From Gambelia wislizenii (Eukaryota > Chordata > Lepidosauria > Squamata > Crotaphytidae), in NCBI GenBank assembly GCA_030847615.1, contig JAUMIR010000015.1, positions 5,783,501 to 5,847,500 on the forward strand: DNA of 64,000 nucleotides, read 5' to 3'. A program made the position numbers and the translations under genes. Below, in pieces: positions 34,101-43,379 of this stretch (the first letter of the stretch is position 1; every line of letters starts with the position of its first letter). Below the pieces are notes generated by a model that saw nothing but the letters and a program-made list of their open reading frames with translations, ran no database searches and had not been told where the DNA came from.

Positions 34101-36615
34101 GCAGCGAAAAGCGACTGCCAGGCCTCCGGAGGCCTCGGGAGTTGCTTGGGGAGGGCGGGGGGGGGCGGCAGCGAAAAGTGACTGCCAGGCCTCCGGAGGC
34201 CTCGGGGTCGCTTGGGGAGGGTGGGAGGCGGCAGGGAAAAGCGACCGCGAGGCCTCCGGAGGCCTCGGGGTCACTTGGGGAGGGTGGGGGCGGCCAGGAA
34301 AAGTGACCACCAGGCCTCCGGAGGCCTCGGGGTTGCTTGGGGAGGGCGGGTGGTGGCCGGTAGGAGCGACCACGAGGTGTCCGGAGGCCTCGGGAGGTCG
34401 CTTGGGGAGGGCGGGGGGCGGCAGGGAAAAGCGACCGCGAGACCTCCGGAGGCCTCGGGGTCGCTTTGGGAGGGCGGGTGGTGGCCGGTAGTAGCGACCA
34501 CGAGGCCTCCGGAGGCCTCGGGGGTCGCCTGGGGAGTGAGGGGTGTCGGCAGGGAAAAGTGACCGCCAGGCCTCCGGAGGCCTCGGGGTCACTTGGGGAG
34601 GGCAGGTGGTGGCTGGTAGTAGCGAACACGAGGCCTCCGGAGGCTTCGGGGGTCGCTTGGGGAGTGAGGGGGGCGGCAGGGAAAAGCGACCGCCAGGCCT
34701 CCGGAGGCCTCGGGGTCGCTTGGGGAGGGTGGTGGGCGGCCAGGAAACGTGACCTCCAGGCCTCGGGGGTCTCTTGGGGAGGGCGGGTGGTGGCCGGTAG
34801 GAGCGACCACAAGGCCTCCGGAGGCCTCGGGGGTTGCTTGGGGAGGGCGGGGGGGGGCGGCAGCGAAAAGCGACTGCCAGGCCTCCGGAGGCCTCGGGGT
34901 CGCTTGGGGAGGGTGGGAGGCGGCAGGGAAAAGCGACCGCGAAGCCTCCGGAGGCCTCGGGGTCACTTGGGGAGGGTGGGGCGGCCAGGAAAAGTGACCG
35001 CCAGGCCTCCGGAGGCCTCGGGGTTGCTTGGGGAGGGCGGGTGGTGGCCGGTAGGGGCGACCACGAGGCGTCCGGAGGCCTCGGGGGTCGCTTGGGGAGG
35101 GCGGGGGGCGGCAGGGAAAAGGAACCGCGAGGCCTCCGGAGGCCTCGGGGGTCACTTGGGGAGTGAGGGGGGCGGCAGGGATAAGCGACCGCCAGGCCTC
35201 CGGAGGCCTCGGGGTCGCTTGGGGAGGGTGGGGGGCGGCCAGGAAAAGCGACCGCCAGGCCTTGGGGGTCGCTTGGGGAGGGCGGGTGGTGACCGGTAGG
35301 AGCGACCACGAGGCCTCCGGAGGCCTCGGGGGTTGCTTGGGGAGGGCGGGTGGGGGGCGGCAGCGAAAAGCCACTGCCAGGCCTCCAGAGGCCTCGGGGT
35401 CGCTTGGGGAGGGTGGGAGGCGGCAGGGAAAAGCGACCGCGAGGCCTCCGGAGGCCTCGGGTTCACTTGGGGAGGGTGGGGGCGGCCAGGAAAAGTGACC
35501 GCCAGGCCTCTGGAGGCCTCGGGGTTGCTTGGGGAGGGCGGGGGGGGCGGCAGCGAAAAGCCACTGCCAGGCCTCCAGAGGCCTCGGGGTCGCTTGGGGA
35601 GGGTGGGAGGCGGCAGGGAAAAGCCACCATGAGGTGTCCGGAGGCCTCGGGGGTCGCTTGGGGAGGGCGGGGGGTGGCAGGGAAAAGCGACCGCGAGGCC
35701 TCCGGAGGCCTCGGGGTCGCTTTGGGAGGGCGGGTGGTGGCCGGTAGGAGTGACCATGAGGCCTCTGGAGGCCTCGGGGGTCGCTTGGGGAGTGAGGGGG
35801 GGCGGCAGGGAAAAGCGACCGCCAGGCCTCCGGAGGCCTCGGGGTCGCTTGGGGAGGGCGGGGGGCGGCCAGGAAAAGTGACTGCCAGGCCTCGGGGGTT
35901 GCTTGGGGAGGGCGGGTGGTGGCCGGTAGGAGCGACCACGAGGCCTCCGGAGGCCTCGGGGGTTGCTTGGGGAGGGCGGGTGGGGGGCGGCAGCGAAAAG
36001 CAACTGCCAGGCCTCCAGAGGCCTCGGGGTCGCTTGGGGAGGGTGGGAGGCGACAGGGAAAAGCGACCGCGAGGCCTCCGGAGGCCTCGGGGTCACTTGG
36101 GGAGGGTGGGGGCGGCCAGGAAAAGTGACCGCCAGGCCTCCAGAGGCCTCGGGGTTGCTTGGGGAGGGCGGGTGGTGGCTGGTAGGAGCGACCACGAGGC
36201 ATCCGGAGGCCTCGGGGGTCGCTTGGGGAGGGCGGGGGGCGGCAGGGAAAAGCGACCGCGAGGCCTCCGGAGGCCTCGGGGTTGCTTGGGGAGGGCGGGG
36301 TGGTGGCCGGAAGGAGCGACCATGAGGCGTCCGGAGGCCTCGGGGTCGCTTTGGGAGGGCGGGTGGTGGCCGGTAGGAGCGACCACGAGGCCTCCGGAGG
36401 CCTCGGGGGTCGCTTGGGGAGTGAGGGGGGGCGGCAGGGAAAAGCGACCGCCAGGCCTCCGGAGGCCTCGGGGTCGCTTGGGGAGGGCGGGGGGCGGCCA
36501 GGAAAAGTGACCGCCATGCCTCGGGGGTCGCTTGGGGAGGGCGGGGGGCGGCAGGGAAAAGCGACCGCAAGGCCTCCGGAGGCCTCTGGGTCGCTTGGGG
36601 AGGGCGGGTGGAGGG
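28126..36615. repeat. Satellite array, ~64-bp monomer, ~130 copies, higher-order repeats
   Basis: Monomer of 63-66 bp: palindrome AGGCCTCCGGAGGCCT, then CGGG, GGTCGCTT, a G-rich core (GGGGAGGG(C/T)GGG...GGCAGGGAA) and AAGCGACC. Variants replace the CpGs by CpA or TpG (GGTCACTT, GGTTGCTT, AAGTGACC, AAGCAACC) or carry GGTGGTGGCCGGTAGGAGCG. A rare variant, GGATAAGCGA, marks higher-order units at 29261, 30768, 32283, 33659 and 35179 (spacings 1507, 1515, 1376, 1520). Open frames exceed 300 codons on both strands (1,017 codons at 32256-35309 minus). Because the monomer length is not a multiple of three, they cycle through all frames, so they are compositional. Confidence 0.93.
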
Positions 36616-36669
36616 CTGACATTATTCGCGGAATTTTCACATTTGCGGGGGTCTATGGAACCTAACTCC

Positions 36670-36691
36670 CGCGATTGTGAAGGGACAACTG
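36670..36691 (-). repeat. Right terminal inverted repeat of the giant element
   Basis: Inverse of the left terminus, immediately followed by the TA duplication at 36692-36693. Subterminal sequence GGGGTCTATGGAACC and CGCGG motifs separate it from the last monomer. Confidence 0.88.
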
Positions 36692-36693
36692 TA

Positions 36694-37400
36694 ATATCAA
36701 AATTGTATAAACTTTTACACTCTAGAAAATTAGAACAAGAAGTTATAAAGGACTACATGTGGAAATGGGTCAAGACGTTGGTCACGACATCTCTTTGGGT
36801 TACTGGGAAACAGCAAGAAGAAGAACTAGAATGTTCACAGCCTGCCAATCCTTAAAATAAAACTATCTCAAAGTTTACCATAGATGGTATTTTACACCAA
36901 TAAGATTAAATAAAATGAGAGTAACGGTGAACAAAAACTGTTGGAAATGTGGGAAAGCTCAAGGCTCCCTGATACATTTATGGTGGAACTGCTCCAAAGT
37001 AAGGGGATTCTGGTCTAAAGTACACGCCCTGATTAATAATATCTTCAAGATAAAATTAGAATTTACCCCAGAACTCTACCTATTAAATATAATCAAAGGA
37101 ATAAATAAGAAGGAAGAGGGGAGATGCTGGAAGAATATATTGTACATGATCTCTTCGGCCAGGATGATCATAGCAAAAAAGTGGAAACTGAAAGAAGAAC
37201 CGACCATTGAAGAATGGAGAGATAAGTTATGGGATCTAATCGAGATGGATGAACTAACGAACAGACTGAGACAGTCTAAAAAATCAAGAACTAAAAAGGA
37301 TTGGAAACCGGTATTAGACTTCTGGGAAAACTCTGGGGAGATAGATAAGAAACTAAATGGAATACTCACTAACTATAATGGAAATAGCGTTAAACTTTAA
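36694..37400 (+). pseudogene. L1 ORF2 part 2: C-terminal domain with Cys-rich motif
   Basis: The frame continues from part 1 (SKLYKLL, WKWVKTL), then shifts between about 36820 and 36870, where a TAA interrupts. The last open stretch, 36915-37400, has the L1 C-terminal zinc-knuckle-like motif CWKCGKAQGSLIHLWWNC (Cys-X2-Cys-X8-His-X4-Cys, 36939-36992). It ends at TAA 37398. Parts 1 and 2 together give about 1,245 codons, the normal ORF2p length. Confidence 0.92.
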
Positions 37401-38014
37401 AATAACCTTTATATGTGAAAGAGACTGTGTATAGCAGTCTAGCGACGAGGATACACAAAATCGAATTAAAGTATAGAGGGTAGATTTTTGGAGCAGGAAA
37501 TATTGATAATAGTGTAAGTTATGAATTATGAGTCAATTAAGGTAAAGGGAGGTTACAGGAAAACAGTTATGAAATAGGAACATGTCAACTCAAGGGGTTA
37601 TTAAAGTAAGTTCATAGAAACAGAATTGCATATTAAGATTATACTGAGGTAATTAGACAATCAATATTCTTTATTAGCAAATTTGATATAGTTGACTAAT
37701 TGAGTGAATCTTATAATAAGAAATTAAAATCCTTTGTATAGAAATAAGGATAAAGAGACAATCTATGTACAAGCTAGTAACAATTCACTATATAGTGCTA
37801 GTTTACACAAATATGTGTAAAGAAATAAGAACTGGAAGATTAACAAAACTGTATGAAATAAATGATGTATAATATATAAAGTATATTTATGTTAGATAAA
37901 CAAAGAAAAGATATTGTACAAAATATGAATGCGGGAACTGAAACTTTTTTTATATATAAAAATGTATTGTCTCTATGGATGGAAAACTTAATAAATAATA
38001 AAGTTAAAAAAACA
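37401..38014 (+). other. L1 3' UTR and A-rich end
   Basis: AT-rich, non-coding, with AATAAA-like signals (TTAATAAATAATAAAG at 37989-38004) followed by an A-rich end that abuts the right target duplication. Confidence 0.8.
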
Positions 38015-38027
38015 AAACAGCAAGACT
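38015..38027. repeat. Right target site duplication of the L1
   Basis: AAACAGCAAGACT, one mismatch from the left copy at 20636-20648. Confidence 0.8.
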
Positions 38028-38789
38028 CTCATCAGCTGGAAGGATGATGTAGGGGACCAGCTAGCCAAGTGGTTATACACATTGCCATGCTAAGTTCCAC
38101 TAGTTGGCTGTGGAGTGATTTGATATCTTTATGGACTTCTACTTTTTTTAATTTGAAAAAGCTACCACATTAAAGTAATAAATCAGGAAACCATGTTACT
38201 TACATGTATGTGTCTTCTTCATCACCACAGACCCTGCAATGAAGAGGGGAGGAGAGTTAAACCCTTTGATATGAGAGGGGGAAAAAAGCAAAACCAAACA
38301 CGACGGCAGTGGAGGGGGGGGGAGCTACTATTAGTCTATACTATTACTATCTCTCCACTCACATTCCTAACCTGATATTGGCCATCATGCTGTGATGTCA
38401 TAGCATTTTCAAAAACTGTAAAAGGGAAGAAGTGGTCACAGAATGTAAGTGAAAGGTTCAACTTCTATTGCTGGGAAAATTCAGTTTGACATGAGAGAAA
38501 TACACATAAAAGCAGGAATAGAGAAAGGCCAATGTCAGGTCCTCTTTTCAGTTCATTCCATCCCATTTTTGGATCAGTTCCAGGACTTTTAAAAAAATCT
38601 ATACAAAAAATTCTATGCCCTTTTGCTTGTATTTCTGTTAACAGATGTATTTTTATGGGCAATTTGGCCTAGCAATTTTTTTTTACAAACAGTTTCCTCT
38701 CAAATAACATTTTGGTGACTCTTTTCACCAATATATGTATTTTTATATACGCCTCCCGCCATATATAAATCCATTTTTTAAAAGAAATA
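38028..38789. other. No gene seen; unclassified
   Basis: Unrecognised AT-rich sequence between the L1 and the next MITE; no coding signature. Confidence 0.4.
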
Positions 38790-39119
38790 CAGGTTGAGTC
38801 TCACTTATTCAGCATTTCAAAATCCAAAACATTCCAGAATCCAAAATTCTCCACATGGGTGACAGATAGTGACCCCTTTGCTTTCTGATGGCTCAATGTA
38901 TACAAACGTTGTTTCATGCCCAAAATTATTAAAAAATATTGTGTATAAAATTACCTTCAGGCTGTGTATAAGGTGTATATGAAACATAAATGAATTTCTT
39001 GTTTAGACTTGGGTCCCATCTCCAAGATATCTCATTATGTACATGCAAGTATTCCAAAATCCAAAATATTCCAAAACGCCTCTGATCCAAAACACTTTGC
39101 ATAAGGGAGACACAACCTG
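38790..39119. mobile_element. Tigger-like MITE, type 3
   Basis: Ends CAGGTTGAGTCTCACTTAT and (inverted) CAGGTTGTGTCTCCCTTAT, flanked by TA at 38788-38789 and 39120-39121. The interior is rich in CCAAAA and TCCAAAATAT motifs. The terminus resembles known Tigger-type elements of vertebrates. 330 bp, no transposase. Confidence 0.9.
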
Positions 39120-39643
39120 TATATATTTTTGGCTTGGAAAAGTTTTTTTTTTTTAAATTGCAAAACAGTTCATGTTACTAGGACTTCTACCTTTGGTAGT
39201 TTTTTTCTCAAACTGGGAACCCAAGAAAAATCCTCTCTCTCGAAAATGATTTGGAGGAACAAATAAAAAGAAAGAAAGATGAGTAAGATGCCAAGTGAGA
39301 AAAGCAAATACTGCAGGTTAGCCTTTTGGCCACAAGAGGGAGCCTACGAACAGCATCTCCTGGTCCTTTGCATCATTGGATGGAGATAGAAAATAGTTTT
39401 GCTTTTTTAAAAAAATCAAGAGGGTCGAACCAATTCATGACTTCTCCACAAAGCACTACAGGATTCAGCAGCAGCACATTTGCACATTTGCATTTTTTAA
39501 AAAGAGAGAAGATTAACCAGCTTGTTCCTCACCTCTCCTCTGTCCTTATCTTATGAGACTCAGGTTCAAACACCAGCAAGAATTTCTCTAAATATAATTG
39601 TGACCCATCATCACAGGTAAGCAGTGGGTGAAGACAGAAAACA
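39120..39643. other. No gene seen; unclassified
   Basis: T-rich and A-rich stretches; no recognised element. Confidence 0.4.
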
Positions 39644-39832
39644 CTTTTGCTGTTGTGTGCCTTCAAGTAGTTTCCGACTTATGGTGACCCTGAGGCAAAG
39701 CTATCATGAGGTTTTCTGAGGCTGAGAGTGTGTGACTTGCTCAAGGTCACCCAGTGGGTTTTCATAGCCATTTGAACTCTGGTCTCCAGAGTCATAGTCC
39801 AGCACTCAAACCACTAAGCATACCCGCCAATA
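39644..39832 (-). mobile_element. tRNA-derived SINE, BovB-tailed
   Basis: Minus-strand copy. The tail is at 39644 (complement of GAAGGCACACAACAGC), the AGTCACACACTCTCAGCC complement is central, and the head ends near 39830 (complement of AGTGGTTTGAGTGCTGGAC). The B-box region is GTTCAAATGG in sense, a mutated form. Confidence 0.88.
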
Positions 39833-40163
39833 TTTCACATAAAAACTGCCCATGCAACATCAGAGTGTAGTCAAGATGGTAAAAGGTATTAATAAGAAAA
39901 AACGCACAAGCTAGAAAAGAAGCTGCAGCAGTTTGCTTTTGCCTGAGCCTACAGGGAAGGGCAAGACTCCACCCCCTCCTCTCCTCTCTGCTGAATTAAT
40001 TGAGTGCAAACTACTTTTGATTTCTGAACTCAGTTTGAAGTAAGCCAAGGATGAAGGGGAAAAGAGGGAAGAGGAGAAGAAATTGGGGCATTTTAAAAGG
40101 AGCTGAAAAAGTGGAATGGCAGAGAATTAATCTGGACTGTCCCTGCCAAAGTTGGAAGGTATG
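39833..40163. mobile_element. DNA element with CATACC ends, copy 1
   Basis: The left end CATACCCGCCAATATTTCAC and the inverse of the right end (CATACCTTCCAAC) are similar. The interior shares TGCAGCAGTTTGCTTTTGCC, TGAATTAATTGAGT and GGCATTTTAAAAG with 49564-49856. Probably a hAT-type MITE; target duplications are unclear. Confidence 0.6.
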
Positions 40164-40187
40164 GGAAAGCCACTCAGAGAGATACAT

Positions 40188-40212
40188 ATGTGTGTGTGTG
40201 TGTGTGTGTGTA
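40188..40212. repeat. (TG)n microsatellite
   Basis: Twelve TG units. Confidence 0.95.
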
Positions 40213-40440
40213 AATCTTATAAGCTACATAATAGTGAGCATTTTGCCTTCATCAGTTAACTGAAAGATCCACCTTCCCTCCTGCCGCCTGGCGGCTAAAT
40301 CAGATCTAAGCTGCTTTACTATTTCTGCCCTTTGTCTTCACCTCTTTATCTCCAAGGCTATTTATAACCAAGGTTGGATGCCTGCCACACATCCACAATC
40401 ACATGGCGCAGAACATGGCTGGCTGGGAACCTCAGTTCTC

Positions 40441-40472
40441 TGGTCTTATTTATTTATTTATTTATTTAAAAA
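40441..40472. repeat. (TTTA)n microsatellite
   Basis: TTAT units repeated about six times, followed by an A-rich run. Confidence 0.92.
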
Positions 40473-40479
40473 ACAAAAC

Positions 40480-41110
40480 AAAACTAAGCTGCTAGTCCTT
40501 AGGGGTCCAGAGAGACTTTGGAAATCAAATATCTGAAAGCGTACATCTGCAATCCAACATGGAATCCAGCATCTTGGGAACCTCAGTTTACTTTCTTAAA
40601 CACACAATTGTTTGGTCCTCTTAGCTAACACACACAGAGAGACTTTACAAAAATGGTATCCATTGGATTTGTAGCACCTCAGATCACTTTCTTGAACAAG
40701 CAAACAAAACTATGCAAGTTTCTAGCCCTCATGGTCAAAGAAAAACCTTGCAAAAAGCAGTATCCACTGAAATTTTGGTGCCTCAGCTCATTTTCTAAAA
40801 CAAACAAAAATACAGGTTCACCTCCATATTCATGCATTCAGTATCCACAGTTTCACTTACCCACATCTGGGAAAAATGTTCTTTCTAGACATTTCTAGGC
40901 CCTCCAATGTAATTCTATGGTCAACTTCTGGTGTTCTGCTCATTGAAAATAATAGGGCTCCCTATTATCTACAGTTTCAGGTATCCACAGGGGGTCTTGG
41001 AACATATCTCCCGTGGATACAGGGGTCAAGTTATATGCAAGTTTCTAGTCCTCAAGGCCACAAGACAATATTACAAAAACAGTCTCCACTGAAATTTTGT
41101 AAGTCAGGGT
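40480..41110. repeat. Degenerate tandem repeat interrupted by a MITE
   Basis: Several imperfect units share GCAAGTTTCTAG(C/T)CCTCA, an AACC/ACAATATT block and (T/C)ATCCACTGAAATTTTG (for example at 40717-40780 and 41036-41100). Earlier units near 40480-40660 are more diverged. Origin unknown. Confidence 0.5.
40813..41033. mobile_element. Tigger/pogo-like MITE, type 2
   Basis: Left end CAGGTTCACCTCC; inverted right end TAACTTGACCCC; TA on both sides (40811-40812, 41034-41035). Homologous along its length to 4065-4273. Confidence 0.85.
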
Positions 41111-41504
41111 ATTTTGGAGACACAATCAGAAGTAGTATTGTTGAGAGAAATGAAGTGTGTGTATCTGCCCTTCCCTCCCCCCAAACCCCTAAAGAATAAA
41201 ATTTCATTGCTTTAGTTATCCTGATTTCTTTTAAGCACAAACACATAGCACCTTGCAATTTTTTAAAAAACATTCACACAAATCATTACAATCAACATTA
41301 TAATTAACATGAATGAAAATGCTTAAATGTTTAAATTGAATTAAAGATATTTCTTTGGGAAGACAAAACAAATCTTATTTAACCAAAGTAAAACCTGAAG
41401 AGCAGCAGAAGTTAAAATCAAATATGCCTTTGTGAAAGCAGAAACACACTCGCACACACACACAAAATCAAGCTTCCTGAAAGCAACCCCCCTACAAGCA
41501 AGGT
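41111..41504. other. No gene seen; unclassified
   Basis: Includes a short (CA)n run near 41449-41464; otherwise unrecognised. Confidence 0.4.
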
Positions 41505-41690
41505 AGTTGTGTGTCAGTCTATCACAGGGAAAACAACAAAGGGGACCAGTGACACCTGAAAGGCTGACAAGTTTTAATTGGCAGAGGTTTCCAGGGACAG
41601 CAGCCAACTTCTGTGTGTCAGAGGAAGCGGGAAGCAGGTCCACAGAAGCCATTGCCAATTGAAACTCGCAGGCCTTGAAGGTACCACACA
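41505..41690 (-). mobile_element. Possible retroelement 3' fragment
   Basis: GGGACCAGTGACACCTGAAAGG and GGTCCACAGAAGCC (as plus-strand text) resemble the complement of a reptilian retroelement end, where CTTTCAGGTGTCACTGGTCC follows a poly-T-rich hinge. Family not certain. Confidence 0.35.
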
Positions 41691-42399
41691 ACTCTCAGGG
41701 TGTGGGTTTTCCCCCCGCTTCCTATAACATTTGCATTTTATTTTTTAAGCACAAGTTCATTCCACCCTGTTTCCATCGAGGATTTGTAATCTTTTTTCCC
41801 TTAAAAAAAAGGAAAAAGAAAAAGACGCACTTAAAAATGTGTGTGCACTTAGGACACAATTGGACTCCTGATTTCTTAAGCCTTCACTGTTCCACCAAAA
41901 TCCCATCACACACACCCATATCCAACATTTGTTTTTGAAAAATATGGGGGGTTTCATCCCCAATGCCATCTTAAATGCATGCAAACATGCAAAAACAGCA
42001 AAAACCAACCACCCCAAACAACCTCCCACCTCCTCAATCCTCCACCCCCTCTCAAATACCTTGCTTCCTCTCCGTTTCTCCTTCAGGATGGTTACAAGAA
42101 GTGGTGGCAGATATCTGACATTCCAAATGGTGGAACGCAGTGCAATTGGGATGAAAAACTGATGAAAGCCCCCCCCCACTCCAGCCACGCTGCCACTGCC
42201 GTGGCTTCTAAGGGAGAGAAGAGGCAGACACAGCTCCATCATGCCCAGACCCAGCAGCTGAGAAAAGGGCCTCCCTCCATCCCAACTGTGCCCCTGCCAC
42301 GGCCCCTGAGAAGGGAGAGAAGAGTAGCCAGCATCTTCTGGACTTAATTCCCCCTGCCTTTGCCATTCCTTTTTCCTTGTGTGTTTGTAAGCCACGAGG
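41691..42399. other. No gene seen; unclassified
   Basis: Overlapping short frames on both strands reflect C-rich composition; no domain recognised. Confidence 0.4.
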
Positions 42400-42503
42400 A
42401 ACTGTCAAATTAACAATTTGTAAGCTGCTCTGAAAGACTTTTTGGCTGAAGGGTGGGATATAACTACTCTAAATAAATAATAAATAATAAATACATAATA
42501 AAG
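42400..42503 (+). mobile_element. LINE 3' tail with (AAT)n
   Basis: TTTGTAAGCTGCTCTGAAAG, GGGTGGGATATAACTA and an AAATAATAAATAATAAA tail: the usual terminus of CR1/L2-like LINEs in this window. Confidence 0.6.
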
Positions 42504-42510
42504 CTGTGGA

Positions 42511-43105
42511 CAAGTTTACATAGGGACCACTAAATGCAGTGTGCAAACACGAATCAAGGAACATGAGAGACACTGCAGACTGGGCCAGCCAAAAAAATCA
42601 GCAGGAGCAGAACATGTGATAAACCAACCTGGACACAAAATGCTATTTGAAAACACAGAAATTCTGGACCAGGCCAACAACTATCATGTCAGAATGCACA
42701 GAAAAGCTATTGAAATCCACAAACACCTGGACAACTTCAACAGGACAGAAGAAACCTTAAAAGTAAGCAAAATCTGGCTCCCAGTTTTGAAATACAATAG
42801 AATAAAAGCTTAACACTTACAAAGGAATTCCACCCAGGGACGGGGGGATTTCCAGCAGATAATGGCCCATCAACCAACCATCAGCCCAACAGACACTAAC
42901 GAGCCTTGCATTTCTATACCCAGAAACGAACCATTCAATTACACAAATTTACATATACTCCCCTACAGGGGTTCACAGCATATAAACTCCACACACACAC
43001 CTACCCAACCATTCTCTGAGGATGCCAGCCACGGATGCAGGCGAAATGTCAGAAAGAAACTCTTCCAGAACACGGCCTCACAGCCTGGAAAACCCCCAAG
43101 GAAAA
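42511..43105 (+). mobile_element. Penelope-like element: GIY-YIG endonuclease remnant and 3' end
   Basis: A plus-strand frame starting at GTT 42514 encodes VYIGTTKC (the YIG half of the GIY-YIG motif), then RIKEHERHCRLGQPKKSAGAEH, GHKMLFENTEIL and KAIEIHKHLDNFNR before a stop near 42811. This order (YIG, R..EH.R, SA.AEH, E.REA/KAIEI) is that of Penelope-like retroelement endonucleases. The 3' part has GAGGATGCCAGCCACGGATG and GGCGAAATGTCAGAAAG, then a (AAT)n tail. The RT domain is missing. Confidence 0.85.
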
Positions 43106-43131
43106 TAATAAATAATAAATAATAAATAAAA
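43106..43131. repeat. (AATAAAT)n tail
   Basis: Tandem AATAATAAAT units directly after the Penelope-like 3' end. Confidence 0.9.
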
Positions 43132-43379
43132 TGTGATGTCCCTCTGGATGCCATTGTGAAGGAGAAATGGAGGGAAAACAAGATATTTTCACATGCTTAG
43201 GGGGCATGTTTGTGGCTCTTGAAGGGGCTGGGAACTGGAAAGCTGCCCCTCACCCCCCCCTGTAGTCACCCTCACCTGCTCTAGAAGGAACAACAGATGT
43301 GATGGGATCCAGCAACCGAGGGAGAGCCGAAAAGGAGCAGTGATGGCTGGGTGGCTCTCATGCCAGTGGGGGTAAAGAA
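43132..43379. other. No gene seen; unclassified
   Basis: About 250 bp with a C-rich run near 43252; no recognised element. Confidence 0.4.

Larger units (their letters stand above)
27883..36691. mobile_element. Giant Tigger/pogo-like element carrying a GC-rich satellite
   Basis: Termini CAGTTGTCCCTCCACTTTCG and, inverted, CAGTTGTCCCTTCACAATCG, flanked by TA at 27881-27882 and 36692-36693. Deleting the element and one TA leaves the ORF2 codons in phase, so the insertion was precise. Total 8,809 bp: about 240 bp of left unique sequence, about 8.5 kb of tandem array and about 75 bp of right end. No transposase-like frame is present. The termini match the 231-bp MITE at 10103, so the same transposase group probably moved both. 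Array growth before or after insertion cannot be told from one copy. Confidence 0.88.
20649..38014 (+). mobile_element. Full-length L1 LINE, nested by CR1 and a giant satellite-bearing element
   Basis: The element runs from just after the left target duplication to an A-rich 3' end just before the right one. Order: GC-rich 5' UTR, ORF1, ORF2 (endonuclease, reverse transcriptase, C-terminal Cys-rich motif), AT-rich 3' UTR. Subtracting the CR1 (about 1.06 kb) and the 8.81-kb insertion leaves about 7.5 kb, the expected size of a full-length vertebrate L1. Both ORFs are broken, so it is not active. Confidence 0.88.

Noticed and set aside
28126..36615. CRISPR-like array of palindromic repeats with spacers
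   Set aside because: The sequence between the palindromes is itself repeated and homologous from unit to unit, there are no unique spacers or cas genes, and the setting is vertebrate.
28126..36615. Compensatory stem changes (GGTCACTT with AAGTGACC) as evidence for a selected RNA structure
   Set aside because: All the changes are CpG transitions, and other monomers have unpaired combinations, so methylation decay plus block amplification explains the pattern.
27927..36640. Very long open frames on both strands, suggesting proline- or glycine-rich proteins
   Set aside because: They coincide exactly with the satellite array, occur on both strands and in several frames, have low-complexity cyclic peptides and lack any start or domain logic.
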